Shown one piece after another: positions 53,124 to 63,506 of a stretch of DNA of 64,000 bases. Within the stretch, counting starts at the first letter, position 1. The number at the start of each line of letters is the position of its first letter. A program made the translations under genes and the position numbers. The DNA comes from Shinella sp. WSJ-2 (GTDB taxonomy: Bacteria > Pseudomonadota > Alphaproteobacteria > Rhizobiales > Rhizobiaceae): contig NZ_QWBU01000007.1 in assembly GCF_003432075.1 (NCBI RefSeq), positions 124,001 through 188,000 on the forward strand, given 5' to 3'. The notes under the pieces were generated by a model that saw only the letters and a program-made list of their open reading frames with translations, was not told the DNA's origin and searched no databases.

Positions 53124-53174
53124 CCCTCTCCTCCGTCATCCTCGGGCTTGACCCGAGGATGACGGAGGAGAGGG
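53124..53174. repeat. 23-bp perfect palindrome (rhizobial-type intergenic repeat)
   Basis: Arms 53124-53146 and 53152-53174 are exact reverse complements around a five-base loop (CTTGA). The core CCTCGGGCTTGACCCGAGG resembles short palindromic elements scattered between genes in many alphaproteobacteria. It has no T-run, though it could end transcription of the small secreted gene or of DUF502. Confidence 0.8.
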
Positions 53175-53216
53175 TCTTGTTCAGAAAAAGAAAGCGCTCG
53201 CGCGTTTTCCTTAGAC

Positions 53217-53903
53217 TTATTTCTTTGCCTTGCGCTCTTCGTTCTCGATGAGTTGCAATGTCTTTTCCGGCGGCGTGACGAGGCCAACGGAGATGATAAG
53301 TTTAGCGGCATCCTCCGCGCTCATATCGAGTGGCACGAGTTTTTCCCTGGGAACATAGACAAGCCAACCGGCCGTCGGAAACGGCGTCGGTGCCACGAAG
53401 CAGGCGACCATATCCTTACCCATCGACTTGAATTTCGTCGCGATCTCGCCGCGTGCATCCGTCGCCACGAAGACGATGGCCCAGAGCCCCGGCCCCGGAT
53501 ATTCGATCATCGCGGCCTTGTTGAACGAGGTACCCTTGTCCTTCAGCACGGTCTCGAAGATCTGCTTCAGGCTCTTGTGCACCGTGCGCACCAGCGGCGT
53601 GCGGTTAAACAGCCCGTCGCCGAACTCGACGATGGAGCGGCCGATCAAGTTCTTGCCGAGGAAACCGACAAGCGTGATCATCACCAGCGCGATCAAGAGG
53701 CCGAAGCCGGGAATGGCGAACTGGAGGTAGCTTTCCGGGTTGTAGCGCGCGGGGATATAGGGCTTAACCCAGCTGTCGGCCCAGTGGATGAAGGTCCAGG
53801 TCAGCCAGATGGTGATGGCGATCGGCGCGCAGATGACGAGGCCGGTCAGAAAATTGTTGCGCAGGCGCGTGGCCAGCGACGGTCTCGGAAGAAGGTCGGT
53901 CAT
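53217..53903 (-). CDS. DUF502 family membrane protein
   Basis: A 228-residue inner-membrane protein with two hydrophobic segments (about 18-40 and 65-88) and a soluble C-terminal domain. The DUF502 signature includes FLTGLVICAPIAITIWLTW, PGFGLLIALVMITLVGFL and TPLVRTVHKSLKQIFETVL. The function is unknown. The ATG at 53903 is the family start. Confidence 0.9.
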   Translation of the reverse strand: MTDLLPRPSLATRLRNNFLTGLVICAPIAITIWLTWTFIHWADSWVKPYIPARYNPESYLQFAIPGFGLLIALVMITLVGFLGKNLIGRSIVEFGDGLFNRTPLVRTVHKSLKQIFETVLKDKGTSFNKAAMIEYPGPGLWAIVFVATDARGEIATKFKSMGKDMVACFVAPTPFPTAGWLVYVPREKLVPLDMSAEDAAKLIISVGLVTPPEKTLQLIENEERKAKK

Positions 53904-53937
53904 CGAATATCCAGCCTGGGCGAGCGTGGGAGGTCGC

Positions 53938-54432
53938 TCAGCCGTAGAAACCCGGATGATAGGTAACGGTTCCCCCGCCGTAAACCGGAGAAAACGCCAC
54001 ATGCATGAAATACTCTGGAGGCACACCGCCCAGCGTCAGCGCGCTGTCTGACACGAAACCGAAGCGGCTGTAATAGGCCGGATCGCCCAACAGCACGCAG
54101 CCGGCGGCACCGAGCGCCTTCAACCGCGCCAGCCCTTGCTGAATAAGCTTGCCGCCAATCCCCTTGCCCTGATGCGCAGGATCGACCGAAATCGGCCCGA
54201 GACCGTACCAATCCGCTGTGCCATCAAAAAGCGTAACCGGGGAGAAGGCGACATGACCGATGATTCGGCCATCCACTTCCGCCACCAGAGAAAGGGTCAG
54301 CGCCCCGGCCGCACGCAGGCGATCAATGATCAAATGCTCGGTACCATCCGCATGCGGCGCGCTCCTGAAGGCCGTTTCCGTCAGTGTGCGGATCGCATCG
54401 ACATCGCCTTCGCCTTCCTGCCGCAGGATCAT
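53938..54432 (-). CDS. GNAT-family N-acetyltransferase (YhbS-like)
   Basis: A 164-residue cytoplasmic acetyltransferase: LGPISVDPAHQGKGIGGKLIQQGL is the acetyl-CoA A motif, and GCVLLGDPAYYSRFGF is the YhbS-type C-terminal signature. Its ATG overlaps the glmS stop by four bases, so it is probably co-translated with glmS. The acceptor is unknown. Confidence 0.88.
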   Translation of the reverse strand: MILRQEGEGDVDAIRTLTETAFRSAPHADGTEHLIIDRLRAAGALTLSLVAEVDGRIIGHVAFSPVTLFDGTADWYGLGPISVDPAHQGKGIGGKLIQQGLARLKALGAAGCVLLGDPAYYSRFGFVSDSALTLGGVPPEYFMHVAFSPVYGGGTVTYHPGFYG

Positions 54433-56255
54433 TCCACCGTCACCGATTTTGCGAGGTTGCGCGGCTGATCGACGTCAGTGCCCATGAAGACCGCCGTATG
54501 ATAGGCGAGCAGCTGGATCGGCAGCGAATAGATCATCGGCGCGATGATCTCGTTAACCTCGGGCAGGATGATCGTCGCCATGGTTTCCAGCTTCGAGGCG
54601 GCCGCACCCTTGGCATCGGTGATGAAGATGATCCGGCCGCCGCGAGCCGCGACTTCCTGCATGTTCGATACGGTCTTTTCGAAGAAGCGGTCATGGGGGG
54701 CAATGACAATGACCGGCATGTTCTCGTCGATCAGCGCAATCGGACCGTGCTTAAGCTCGCCGGCGGCATAGCCTTCGGCATGAATGTAAGAGATTTCCTT
54801 GAGCTTCAGCGCGCCTTCCATAGCCAGCGGATAGCTGGTGCCGCGGCCAAGATAGAGCACGTCCTTGCACTTCGAAAGATCGCGCGAAAGCTGCTCGATC
54901 GACGGCTGGATCGTGTTGAGAACGCTCGCCATGATGCGCGGCATTTCAGAAAGATGACGCACCAGCTCGTTTTCGTCCGCCTCGCTGATCACGCCGCGCG
55001 CGCGGCCGGCACCGATGGCAAGGGCAGCAAGAACCGTAAGCTGGCAGGTGAAGGCCTTGGTCGAGGCAACGCCGATTTCCGGGCCGGCAAGGATCGGGAA
55101 CACGGCATCCGATTCGCGGGCGATCGTCGATTCCTTCGCATTGACCACGGCGCCGATCTTCAGGCCGTGCTCCTTGCAATAGCGCAGCGATGCCAGGGTA
55201 TCGGCCGTCTCGCCGGACTGCGAGATGAACAGCGCTGCCGATGCCGGGTTGAGCGGAATTTCGCGATAGCGGAACTCCGAGGCGACATCGATCTCGACCG
55301 GCAGGCGGGCATATCGCTCGAACCAGTACTTGCCGACGAGACCCGCAAGATAGGCCGTGCCACAGGCTGAAATGGCAAGGCTCGGGGTCTTTGCAAAGTC
55401 GATGTCTGCGGTTGCCGGACGCACGGTGTGCGAGAGGAAATCGACATAGTGGCTCAGCGCGTGTGAAACCGCTTCCGGCTGCTCATGGATTTCCTTTTCC
55501 ATGAAGTGGCGGTGGTTGCCCTTGTCGACGAGATAGGCGGCAGCCGAAGATATCTGCTTGGGACGCTCGACCCTCACGCCGTCAACGTCGAAGATATGTG
55601 CGCCATCGCGACCGAGGATCGCCCAGTCGCCGTCGACGAGATAGGTAATCTCGTTGGTAAAGGGCGCGAGCGCAATGGCGTCCGATCCCAGGAACATTTC
55701 GCCCTTGCCATGTCCAATGGCGAGCGGCGGGCCGTTGCGCGCGGCCATGATGGTCGACGGGTCGTCCTCGAAGATCACGGCGAGCGCATAGGCGCCGGTA
55801 ACGCGGCGCAGCATGGCATGCATGGCCTCGCGGCGGCCGAGGCCGTCCCGGCGCAGTTTCGCGATCAGCTGCGCGACGACTTCCGTATCGGTCTGGGTCG
55901 TGAAGGTGGCGCCGGACGCGGCAAGCTCATCCTTCAAAACTGCAAAATTCTCGATGATACCGTTATGCACGAGAGCGACGCCGTCAACGAAATGCGGATG
56001 GGCATTGCCTTCCGTCGGCGCGCCGTGGGTTGCCCAGCGGGTATGCGCGATACCGATCTTGCCCGCGAGCGGTTCCTCATGAAGGCGCTTTTCAAGATTG
56101 AACAGCTTACCCTCGGCGCGACGGCGCGAGAGCCTGCCATCCGAAATCGTGGCAACGCCTGCGGAATCGTAGCCACGATACTCGAGGCGCTTAAGCGCAT
56201 CGACAAGGCGCCCGGCGACAGGCTCGGTTCCGACGATGCCAACAATTCCGCACAT
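54429..56255 (-). CDS. glmS: Glutamine-fructose-6-phosphate aminotransferase (isomerizing)
   Basis: Makes glucosamine-6-phosphate, the first committed step to UDP-GlcNAc, peptidoglycan and lipopolysaccharide. The 608-residue protein has the Ntn-type glutaminase domain (Cys2 in MCGIVGIVG, GIAHTRWATHG) and two SIS domains (ISACGTAYLAG, FISQSGETADTLASLRY), and ends LAKSVTVE with the conserved C-terminal tail. glmU lies 122 bp upstream in the same direction. Confidence 0.97.
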   Translation of the reverse strand: MCGIVGIVGTEPVAGRLVDALKRLEYRGYDSAGVATISDGRLSRRRAEGKLFNLEKRLHEEPLAGKIGIAHTRWATHGAPTEGNAHPHFVDGVALVHNGIIENFAVLKDELAASGATFTTQTDTEVVAQLIAKLRRDGLGRREAMHAMLRRVTGAYALAVIFEDDPSTIMAARNGPPLAIGHGKGEMFLGSDAIALAPFTNEITYLVDGDWAILGRDGAHIFDVDGVRVERPKQISSAAAYLVDKGNHRHFMEKEIHEQPEAVSHALSHYVDFLSHTVRPATADIDFAKTPSLAISACGTAYLAGLVGKYWFERYARLPVEIDVASEFRYREIPLNPASAALFISQSGETADTLASLRYCKEHGLKIGAVVNAKESTIARESDAVFPILAGPEIGVASTKAFTCQLTVLAALAIGAGRARGVISEADENELVRHLSEMPRIMASVLNTIQPSIEQLSRDLSKCKDVLYLGRGTSYPLAMEGALKLKEISYIHAEGYAAGELKHGPIALIDENMPVIVIAPHDRFFEKTVSNMQEVAARGGRIIFITDAKGAAASKLETMATIILPEVNEIIAPMIYSLPIQLLAYHTAVFMGTDVDQPRNLAKSVTVE

Positions 56256-56377
56256 AAAAAGCTCCAGATTCCAGACGGTCTTTGTGTGCTCTTTCGTAGA
56301 GTTTTTTTACCGCGGCGCAACGCGGCCGTGCTCACTTTCGATTGCAAGCGTTAATGTGGGCGCGCCCACAGGGTGAC

Positions 56378-57757
56378 TCATTGGCCGGCTTTCTTCTTCG
56401 CGTCCTTGATCGCCTGGTTGCGCTCGCGGATGAGCACGGCGCGGCCTTCCTTGTTTTCCTGGCGCGCGCGGCCGAAGGCGACGGCATCATCCGGCACATC
56501 GGCGGTGATGACGCTGCCGGAGGCGACATAGGCGCCTTTGCCGACCGTCACGGGTGCGACGAGCGCCGTGTTGGAGCCGATGAAGGCATCCGCGCCGATA
56601 CGGGTGATGTGCTTGTTGATGCCATCATAGTTGCAGGTGATGGTGCCTGCGCCAACATTGGTGTGCGCGCCGATGAAGGCATCGCCGATATAGCTGAGGT
56701 GGTTGACCTTGGCGCCTGCGCCGATCTCCGCCTTCTTGATCTCGGTGAAATTGCCGACCTTGGCACCTTCGCCAAGCTGCGCACCGGGGCGCAGACGGGC
56801 ATAGGGGCCGATTTCGGCGTCGGCCCCGACCTGCGCACCCTCGATATGCGAGAAGGAATGGATGACGGCGCCGGTCTCGATGGTAACGCCTGGGCCGAAT
56901 ACGACATTCGGCTCGATGGTCACGTCGCGGGCGATCATCGTATCGAAGGACAGGAAGACAGTCTCGGGTGCGATCATCGAGACGCCCTCGATCATCATCT
57001 GATGCCGGCGGCGCTGCTGCCAGAGGCGTTCGATGACGGCGAGCTCGGCGCGGGTGTTGCAGCCGGTCAGCTCCTCCTCGGGTGCCTCGACGGCAATGGC
57101 GCGCCCGCCATCGGCTCTGACGACCTCGACGATATCGGTCAGGTAATATTCGCCCTTGGCATTGTTGTTGCCGATGCGGTCGATCAGCCCCAGCGCCTTG
57201 CGGCCGTCGATGGCCATCAGGCCACCGTTGCAATAGGTGATGGCACGCTCGGCCTCGCTGGCATCCTTGTGTTCGCGAATGGCCAGAAGCGCGCCGTTCT
57301 CGGTGAGCAGACGCCCATAGCCCGTCGGATCGGCGGTGCGAAAACCGATGACCACGACATCGGCACCGTCGGCGAGTCCGTCGCGGGCGGCGATCAGCGG
57401 CGTTTCGGTGATGAGCGGCGTATCGCCGAAGACGACGAGCACGTCGTCATAACCCTTGGCGATCGCGTTACGGGCGGCCAGCACGGCATGGGCGGTGCCT
57501 AGTCGTTCGGTCTGGATATGGACGGAACTTTGCACGGCGGCGTTCCTCGCCGCGGCTTCGACCTTCTCCGCATCGCGGCCGAGCACCAGCGCGATATCCG
57601 AAATGCCGGCCTTCGCTAGCGCGTCGACCACATGGGCGATCATCGGGCGGTTGGCGACGGGATGCAGCACCTTCGACTGCGCGGACTTCATGCGCGTGCT
57701 TTCGCCTGCGGCCAGGATCACGGCCAGGCAGGTGCGTTTCGTCCGGTCAGCAGTCAT
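56378..57757 (-). CDS. glmU: Bifunctional GlcN-1-P acetyltransferase / GlcNAc-1-P uridylyltransferase
   Basis: Carries out the last two steps to UDP-GlcNAc. The 459-residue protein has the pyrophosphorylase domain at about 1-230 ([11 protein letters not shown] nucleotide loop, [17 protein letters not shown]) and the left-handed beta-helix acetyltransferase domain afterwards ([47 protein letters not shown]). Only glmM of the pathway is missing from this window. Its end is 122 bp from the glmS start. Confidence 0.96.
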   Translation of the reverse strand: MTADRTKRTCLAVILAAGESTRMKSAQSKVLHPVANRPMIAHVVDALAKAGISDIALVLGRDAEKVEAAARNAAVQSSVHIQTERLGTAHAVLAARNAIAKGYDDVLVVFGDTPLITETPLIAARDGLADGADVVVIGFRTADPTGYGRLLTENGALLAIREHKDASEAERAITYCNGGLMAIDGRKALGLIDRIGNNNAKGEYYLTDIVEVVRADGGRAIAVEAPEEELTGCNTRAELAVIERLWQQRRRHQMMIEGVSMIAPETVFLSFDTMIARDVTIEPNVVFGPGVTIETGAVIHSFSHIEGAQVGADAEIGPYARLRPGAQLGEGAKVGNFTEIKKAEIGAGAKVNHLSYIGDAFIGAHTNVGAGTITCNYDGINKHITRIGADAFIGSNTALVAPVTVGKGAYVASGSVITADVPDDAVAFGRARQENKEGRAVLIRERNQAIKDAKKKAGQ

Positions 57758-57827
57758 GGAATCCCTCGTTCATCCGAATTGACGGCGTTCCTTAGCAAAA
57801 ACGCGGCAAGGAAGACAAAGGGATTTC

Positions 57828-59474
57828 TTACTTGGCGCTGCGCAGGCGGCTTTCGGTCAGGAGGCCGTTTTCGTCGAGGATCGGATAGGCGACGGAGACG
57901 AGATGCGCGTTGACGCGTTTGAGGTCGCGCAGCATGTCGAGATGCAGCGAGCTCGTCTGGAGGCTGTCGAGACGGCCGTCGCGCAGACGCTCCAGGTGCC
58001 GTTCGGAGGATTGCTTCTCCATGCGCCGCACGTCGACCTTCACTTCCATCAGCTGGCGGGCAAGGCCGGCGTCGCGCGTGACGAAAATGGTCTGCGCGAT
58101 ACGCAGGTTCTCGATCGTCAGGTTGAAGAGGTTGGCAAGCTCCTTATAGCCGTCGTCGGAGAACTTCAGACCATTTGCGATCTTCTTGCGTACCTGCTCC
58201 TGCAAGCCCTTTTCGATGATGTCGCCGACATGTTCGAGATTGATGGCATAGTCAATGATGACGATAGAGCGCGCGGCACATTCGCCCGTCACGCCCTGGC
58301 GGCCGAGACGAGAGAGATAGATCTTCACGTCCTGCTGCAGCGCATCGACCTGGCGTTCCAGTTCGCCGATATCCTTCATCGGCGCGAGATTGTTGTCGTT
58401 GAAGGCCCGCATTGTGCGAATCAGCATGGATTCAATGAGATCGCCGACACGCAACACTTCGCGCGTCGCACCCGAAAGCGCCACGACAGGGCTCGAAAGC
58501 GCAGTCTCATCGAGGTATTTCGGCCCGGTCTCCGGCTGCTTTTCCTCTGGAATGAGTTTTTCCATGAGGCGCGACAGCTGGCCGGACAGCGGAAAAAGCA
58601 CCAGCGCGACCACCACATTGAACGCAAGGTGCACATCGACGGGCAGCTTGGAGGCGGGAATGGGTAGCGTCGCGAGGAGCGCTGCGACCTGTCCGGCAAA
58701 AGGCAACACGACAAGGCACCCGACACCGCGCACCAGCAGGTTCCCGAGCGTCACGCGCCGGACCGAGGCAGTCGATTTCAGTGTCGCTATGACCGGCGGA
58801 ACTGCGCCTCCGAGATTGGCGCCAAGCACGAGGATAACCGTAAGGGCCGGCGACAGAATGCCCATGGCGGTCAGCGACAGGATCAGCACCACCACCGCGA
58901 GGCTGGAGGACGAGATGATCGCCAGCACCGTCGAGAACGCGAGCGCGACCGGCCAGGCGCCGTCGAGCAGCTTCAGAAAAGCGGCGAGCGCCGGCGACTG
59001 GCGCATCGGCTCCGTCGCAAGGCTGAGCAGATGCAGTGAAAGCAGCATGAGGCCGATACCGACAAGCGCGGAACCGAGGCCCTGCCGGGCCGTCGAACTG
59101 CTCGACTTATAAAGCACGACGCCAACGAGGATGATCAGCGGCGAGATCGATTCGATGCCCGTCGCGACAAGCCACGCGGTGACCGCCGTCCCGACATTGG
59201 CGCCAAGCAGCACGATCTGCGCCATCCGGGCGCGCACCAGATTGCGTTCGACGAAGGAGGAGACCATCAGCGCCGTTGCAGTGGAGCTTTGCAGGGCAAC
59301 TGTGGCGACGAATCCGGCAAAGAAGGAGCGGAACGGCCCGCGCGTGCCGAGCGCCAGCCCGGAGCGCAGTTTCACACCAAAGGCGCGCGTCATGCCATCC
59401 TTCACCTGTGCGAGGCCGAACAGGAGCAGCGCGACCGCGCCGAACAGGTTGATCATGACAACAGTCGATTCCAC
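57828..59474 (-). CDS. Na/Pi cotransporter family protein
   Basis: A 548-residue inner-membrane protein with two Na_Pi_cotrans repeats (first QSSTATALMVSSF, second SSSSLAVVVLILSL, each a QSS-type or serine-rich turn) followed by a PhoU-like four-helix cytoplasmic domain (about 340-540). It likely imports phosphate with sodium. The GTG at 59474 is chosen because AGGAGG lies nine bases upstream; an ATG six codons later is the alternative. No Pho-box was seen; an inverted repeat lies about 90-105 bp upstream. Confidence 0.9.
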   Translation of the reverse strand: MESTVVMINLFGAVALLLFGLAQVKDGMTRAFGVKLRSGLALGTRGPFRSFFAGFVATVALQSSTATALMVSSFVERNLVRARMAQIVLLGANVGTAVTAWLVATGIESISPLIILVGVVLYKSSSSTARQGLGSALVGIGLMLLSLHLLSLATEPMRQSPALAAFLKLLDGAWPVALAFSTVLAIISSSSLAVVVLILSLTAMGILSPALTVILVLGANLGGAVPPVIATLKSTASVRRVTLGNLLVRGVGCLVVLPFAGQVAALLATLPIPASKLPVDVHLAFNVVVALVLFPLSGQLSRLMEKLIPEEKQPETGPKYLDETALSSPVVALSGATREVLRVGDLIESMLIRTMRAFNDNNLAPMKDIGELERQVDALQQDVKIYLSRLGRQGVTGECAARSIVIIDYAINLEHVGDIIEKGLQEQVRKKIANGLKFSDDGYKELANLFNLTIENLRIAQTIFVTRDAGLARQLMEVKVDVRRMEKQSSERHLERLRDGRLDSLQTSSLHLDMLRDLKRVNAHLVSVAYPILDENGLLTESRLRSAK

Positions 59475-59562
59475 CGTAATATTCCTCCTGGCCCTCAAAA
59501 GGGACTCAAACCCGCTTCCCCCCGCATCGGATCACGATCTACGCCATACCGATAGCGTATTG

Positions 59563-59578
59563 TGACGGGAATACGTCA
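59563..59578. promoter_or_regulatory. Inverted repeat between the Na/Pi gene and ppiD-like gene
   Basis: TGACG-N6-CGTCA in a 280-bp divergent intergenic region. The flanks extend imperfectly (ATTG on the left, AATA on the right). It is a candidate operator for either gene. Confidence 0.35.
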
Positions 59579-59754
59579 ATAATTTCAAAAATATTTGTTT
59601 CGCCGACGAACAAAATCGGCAAGCACTGTCCAAGCTGCGCCAGGTGTGATTTTCCCGTGGCATCAAGGCGGCCTGCGCACTTCAATTCGCGCAAACTTTC
59701 CGATAAGAGACGAACTCCGGCCGCATGGCCGCCGATTTTGAGGAAATGTAGACG

Positions 59755-61644
59755 ATGCTCGAAGCCCTGAGAAGCGCCGCCCAGACCTGGGTGGCAAAAG
59801 CCCTGATGATCGTATTGGTCGGTTCCTTTGCGATCTGGGGTGTTTCGAGCTCATTGGTAACGGGCGCTTCGAATTCCGTCGTCACTGTCGGCGATGTCAG
59901 CGTTTCGCCGACGGATTTCCGCCTCGCCTATGAGCGGCAGGTCGCAACGCTCTCGCAGCGCTTCGGCACGCGTCTCAATGCCGAGCAGGCTGGCGCCTTC
60001 GGCGTCGAAAACCAGGTCTTTGCCGAACTCGTCGCCGGCGCGGCGCTCGACCAGCTGTCGCGTGACATGAACCTCGGCCTCTCCGAGGGCCGCCTTGCCC
60101 AGCTGATCGCCGACGATCCGGCCTTCAAGGGCGTCAACGGCCAATTCGACCGCACCGCTTTCTCCGCCGTGCTGCGGAACGCAGGCCTGCGGGAGAACGA
60201 CTATATCAACAACCGCAGCCAGGTTGCCGTGCGCACGCAGATCGTCGAAGCGGTTTCCGACGGCTACAAGGCACCCGAAGCGCTGACCACGGCGCTACGC
60301 CAGTATCGCAACGAATCGCGCACCATCGACTTCCTGCTGCTCAGCAACGCCAATATCGACCCGATCAAGACGCCGGGCGACGACGTGCTGGCGCCCTGGT
60401 TCGAACAGAACAAGGCGAAGTACCGCGCGCCGGAATATCGCAAGTTCGTCTATGTCGCGCTGGAGCCGAAAGACCTCGTCGACACCGCCGCCATCACCGA
60501 GGACATGGTGAAGGCCGAATACGAGCGCATCAAGGACAAGTATCGCACGCCGGCCACGCGCACGATCGAGCAGCTGACCTTCAAGGATCGCGCCGCCGCC
60601 GATGCCGCCGCCGCCAAGCTTGCTTCCGGCACCACCTTCGACACGCTGGTGACCGAGGAAGGCAAGACCGCCGCCGACGTACTGCTGGGTGATTTCACGC
60701 AGGCGAACGTTCCCGACCAGAAGCTCGCCGAGCCGGCCTTCGCCGTTGCGGCCAATGGCGGCACGACGCCCGTCATCGACGGCACCTTCGGCCCGATCAT
60801 CTTGCGCGTGACCAATATCCGCCCGGAGACGACCAAGACCTATGATGAGGTGAAGGAAGAGCTGCGCAACGAGCTGGCGCTCTCGGAAGCCGCCGATGGC
60901 ATTCTCGCCGTGCACGACCGCATCGAGGATAGCCGTGCCGAAGGCCTGACGCTGGCCGAGGCCGCCGCCAAGAACAACCTGAAGGCCGTCACGGTCGAAG
61001 CCGCCGATGCGCAGGGCAACGACCAGAAGGGCGACGAGATCGCAGCGCTTCCGGAAAAGGCCGCCCTGCTCGGCGAAGTGTTCAAGACCGATGTGGGTAC
61101 CGAAACCCAGCCGATCAATGTCGGCCGGGAAGGCTATGCCTGGTTCGAAGTGCTCGACGTGATCCCGGATCGCGACCGCACGCTCGACGAAGTGCGTGAC
61201 CGCGTCGCCGCGGACTGGACGGCCGAACAGCAGCGCCAGGCGCTGGCCAAGAAGGCCGGCGAACTGGCCGAGCGCGTACGCAAGGGCGGCGATCTCGCCA
61301 CCATCGCCAGCGAACTGGGCCTGAGCGTCGAAAACAAGACAGGCCTGCACCGCGGCGCCCAGGATGCCGTCCTCAGCCCTGCGACCATCGCCTCGGCCTT
61401 CTCCGGTCCGGTCGGCACGGTTGCCAACACGCCGGGCACGGATGGCGAAGGCCAGATCCTGCTGAAGGTTACGGAAGTCAATGCAGACGCGACGACCGAT
61501 GCGCTGTCCAACGATGAACAGCAGATCGAAGCGGTCGCCCGCGCCAGCGGCGACGACATCCTCGACCAGATGGTGAGCGCGCTCCAGACGTCCTACGGCG
61601 TCTCGATCAACCGCACGCTCGCCGAGCAGAACATGACGCGATAG
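59755..61644 (+). CDS. PpiD/SurA-like periplasmic folding factor
   Basis: A 629-residue membrane-anchored periplasmic chaperone. One membrane segment at about 15-35 (KALMIVLVGSFAIWGVSS) is followed by the SurA_N/PpiD chaperone domain (GDVSVSPTDFRLAYERQV) and a parvulin-like region near 270-355. In that region the usual parvulin His (as in HIL) and the GD(L)GWF loop are missing; the strands read RTIEQLTF and VLLGDFTQANVPD, so isomerase activity is doubtful, as for E. coli PpiD. It heads the trpD-trpC-moaC operon, with trpD 15 bp downstream. Confidence 0.88.
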   Translation: MLEALRSAAQTWVAKALMIVLVGSFAIWGVSSSLVTGASNSVVTVGDVSVSPTDFRLAYERQVATLSQRFGTRLNAEQAGAFGVENQVFAELVAGAALDQLSRDMNLGLSEGRLAQLIADDPAFKGVNGQFDRTAFSAVLRNAGLRENDYINNRSQVAVRTQIVEAVSDGYKAPEALTTALRQYRNESRTIDFLLLSNANIDPIKTPGDDVLAPWFEQNKAKYRAPEYRKFVYVALEPKDLVDTAAITEDMVKAEYERIKDKYRTPATRTIEQLTFKDRAAADAAAAKLASGTTFDTLVTEEGKTAADVLLGDFTQANVPDQKLAEPAFAVAANGGTTPVIDGTFGPIILRVTNIRPETTKTYDEVKEELRNELALSEAADGILAVHDRIEDSRAEGLTLAEAAAKNNLKAVTVEAADAQGNDQKGDEIAALPEKAALLGEVFKTDVGTETQPINVGREGYAWFEVLDVIPDRDRTLDEVRDRVAADWTAEQQRQALAKKAGELAERVRKGGDLATIASELGLSVENKTGLHRGAQDAVLSPATIASAFSGPVGTVANTPGTDGEGQILLKVTEVNADATTDALSNDEQQIEAVARASGDDILDQMVSALQTSYGVSINRTLAEQNMTR

Positions 61645-61659
61645 GGAGACGGGAGCCGC

Positions 61660-62682
61660 ATGTCCGACCTGAAACCCTTTATCGCCAAGGTCGCCGCCGG
61701 CAATGCGCTGGACCGCGAGGAAGCCCGCGGCGCCTTCGAGATCATCATGTCGGGTGCCGCCACCCCTTCGCAGATCGGCGGTTTCCTTATGGCGCTGCGC
61801 GTGCGCGGCGAGACCGTGGACGAGATCTACGGCGCTGTCGGCTCGATGCGTGCCCGCATGCTGCCGGTCAGCGTCCCTGCCGATGCGATGGATATCGTCG
61901 GTACGGGTGGTGACGGTGCGGGCACCTACAACATCTCGACGCTCGCGGCGATCATCGTCGCGGGTGCCGGCGTTCCGGTCGCAAAGCACGGTAACCGTGC
62001 GCTTAGCTCGAAATCCGGCACGGCGGATGCACTCTCCTGCCTCGGCGTGAAGCTCGATATCGGCCCCGCCGAAATCGCCCGCTGCGTGCACGATGCCGGC
62101 CTCGGCTTCATGTTCGCCCAACTGCACCATTCCGCCATGAAACATGTCGGCCCGTCGCGCGTCGAACTCGGCACGCGCACGATCTTCAACCTGCTCGGGC
62201 CTCTGTCCAACCCCGGCGGCGTCAAGCGCCAGCTGCTCGGCGTCTTCTCGCCGCACTGGCTGGTGCCGATCGCCGAAGTGATGCGCGACCTCGGCTCGGA
62301 AAGCATCTGGGTCGTGCATGGCGAAGGTCTCGACGAGATCACCACCACGGGCACGACGCAGGTCGCAGCCCTCGAAGACGGCAAGATCCGCACCTTCGAG
62401 CTGACGCCGGCCGATTTCGGCCTGCCGCAGGTGGCGCTCGATGATCTGCGCGGCGGTGACGGCACGCACAATGCCGCAGCCCTCCTCTCGGTGCTTGGCG
62501 GGGCGCATATGCCCTACCGTGATATCTCGCTGGCCAACGCCGCCGCCTCCCTCGTCGTCGCCGGCAAGGCCGAGACGCTGAAGGACGGCATGAAGCTCGC
62601 AACCGAATCGCTTGAAAGCGGCCGTGCCCGTACCGTGCTGGAACGCCTCGTTGCGGTTTCCAACGAAGGCGCGGCGGAGTAG
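61660..62682 (+). CDS. trpD: Anthranilate phosphoribosyltransferase
   Basis: Joins anthranilate to PRPP in tryptophan synthesis. The 340-residue protein shows the PRPP-binding [14 protein letters not shown], the [17 protein letters not shown] segment and the later [13 protein letters not shown]. The ATG is preceded by GGGAGACGGGAG. trpC follows after 8 bp. Expression with ppiD, trpC and moaC as one unit is likely. Confidence 0.97.
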   Translation: MSDLKPFIAKVAAGNALDREEARGAFEIIMSGAATPSQIGGFLMALRVRGETVDEIYGAVGSMRARMLPVSVPADAMDIVGTGGDGAGTYNISTLAAIIVAGAGVPVAKHGNRALSSKSGTADALSCLGVKLDIGPAEIARCVHDAGLGFMFAQLHHSAMKHVGPSRVELGTRTIFNLLGPLSNPGGVKRQLLGVFSPHWLVPIAEVMRDLGSESIWVVHGEGLDEITTTGTTQVAALEDGKIRTFELTPADFGLPQVALDDLRGGDGTHNAAALLSVLGGAHMPYRDISLANAAASLVVAGKAETLKDGMKLATESLESGRARTVLERLVAVSNEGAAE

Positions 62683-62690
62683 GATTGGCC

Positions 62691-63506
62691 ATGACCGATA
62701 TCCTGAAGAAGATCGAAGCCTACAAGCTCGAAGAGATCGCCGCCGCCAAGGCACGTGTCGCGCCGGCCGAGCTGCGCGCCCGCATTCGCGACCAAGAGCC
62801 GCCGCGCGGCTTCTTCGCCAGCCTCAAGGACAAAAAGGCTCAAGGCCGGTTCGGCCTGATCGCCGAGATCAAAAAGGCCAGCCCCTCCAAGGGCCTCATC
62901 CGCCCGGATTTCGATCCGCCGGCGCTCGCCAAGGCCTATGAGGCCGGTGGTGCCGCCTGCCTTTCCGTGTTGACGGACACGCCGAGTTTCCAGGGCGCAC
63001 CTGAATTCCTCACCGCCGCCCGCGACGCCTGCGCGCTTCCCGCGCTGCGCAAGGATTTCATGTTCGACAGCTACCAGATGCTGGAAGCCCGCGCCTGGGG
63101 TGCGGATTGTATCCTGCTCATCATGGCTTCGCTCAGCGATGAAACCGCCAAGATGCTGGAAGACGCCGCCTTCTCGCTCGGCATGGACGTGCTGATCGAG
63201 GTGCATGACGAAGAAGAGATGGAACGGGCGTTGAAGCTCAAGTCCAAGCTCGTCGGCATCAACAACCGCAATCTGCGCACTTTCGAAGTCGATCTCGCCG
63301 TTTCCGAAAGGCTCGCCGGCATGGTGCCGGACGATCGCCTGCTCGTCGGCGAAAGCGGCGTCTTCACCCATGCGGATTGTACGCGCCTCGGCAAGGTCGG
63401 CGTCTCCACTTTCCTCGTCGGCGAAAGCCTAATGCGCAAGGACGACGTGACGGCGGCAACGCGCGAGCTGCTGACCGGCGCTGCCGGTATGCTGGCGGCG
63501 GAATAA
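62691..63506 (+). CDS. trpC: Indole-3-glycerol phosphate synthase
   Basis: Closes the indole ring in tryptophan synthesis. The 271-residue TIM barrel carries [13 protein letters not shown] (catalytic lysines), [36 protein letters not shown] and VGESGVFTH, all diagnostic. ATG 62691 is used; a TTG six bases upstream is also in frame. The stop overlaps the moaC start (TAATG). It is a stand-alone enzyme, not fused to TrpF. Confidence 0.97.
   Translation: MTDILKKIEAYKLEEIAAAKARVAPAELRARIRDQEPPRGFFASLKDKKAQGRFGLIAEIKKASPSKGLIRPDFDPPALAKAYEAGGAACLSVLTDTPSFQGAPEFLTAARDACALPALRKDFMFDSYQMLEARAWGADCILLIMASLSDETAKMLEDAAFSLGMDVLIEVHDEEEMERALKLKSKLVGINNRNLRTFEVDLAVSERLAGMVPDDRLLVGESGVFTHADCTRLGKVGVSTFLVGESLMRKDDVTAATRELLTGAAGMLAAE

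Noticed and set aside
60295-62754. An 819-codon open frame antisense to ppiD and trpD
   Set aside because: It spans two well-supported genes and their gap in reverse; composition is that of a GC-rich antisense frame and no motif was found.
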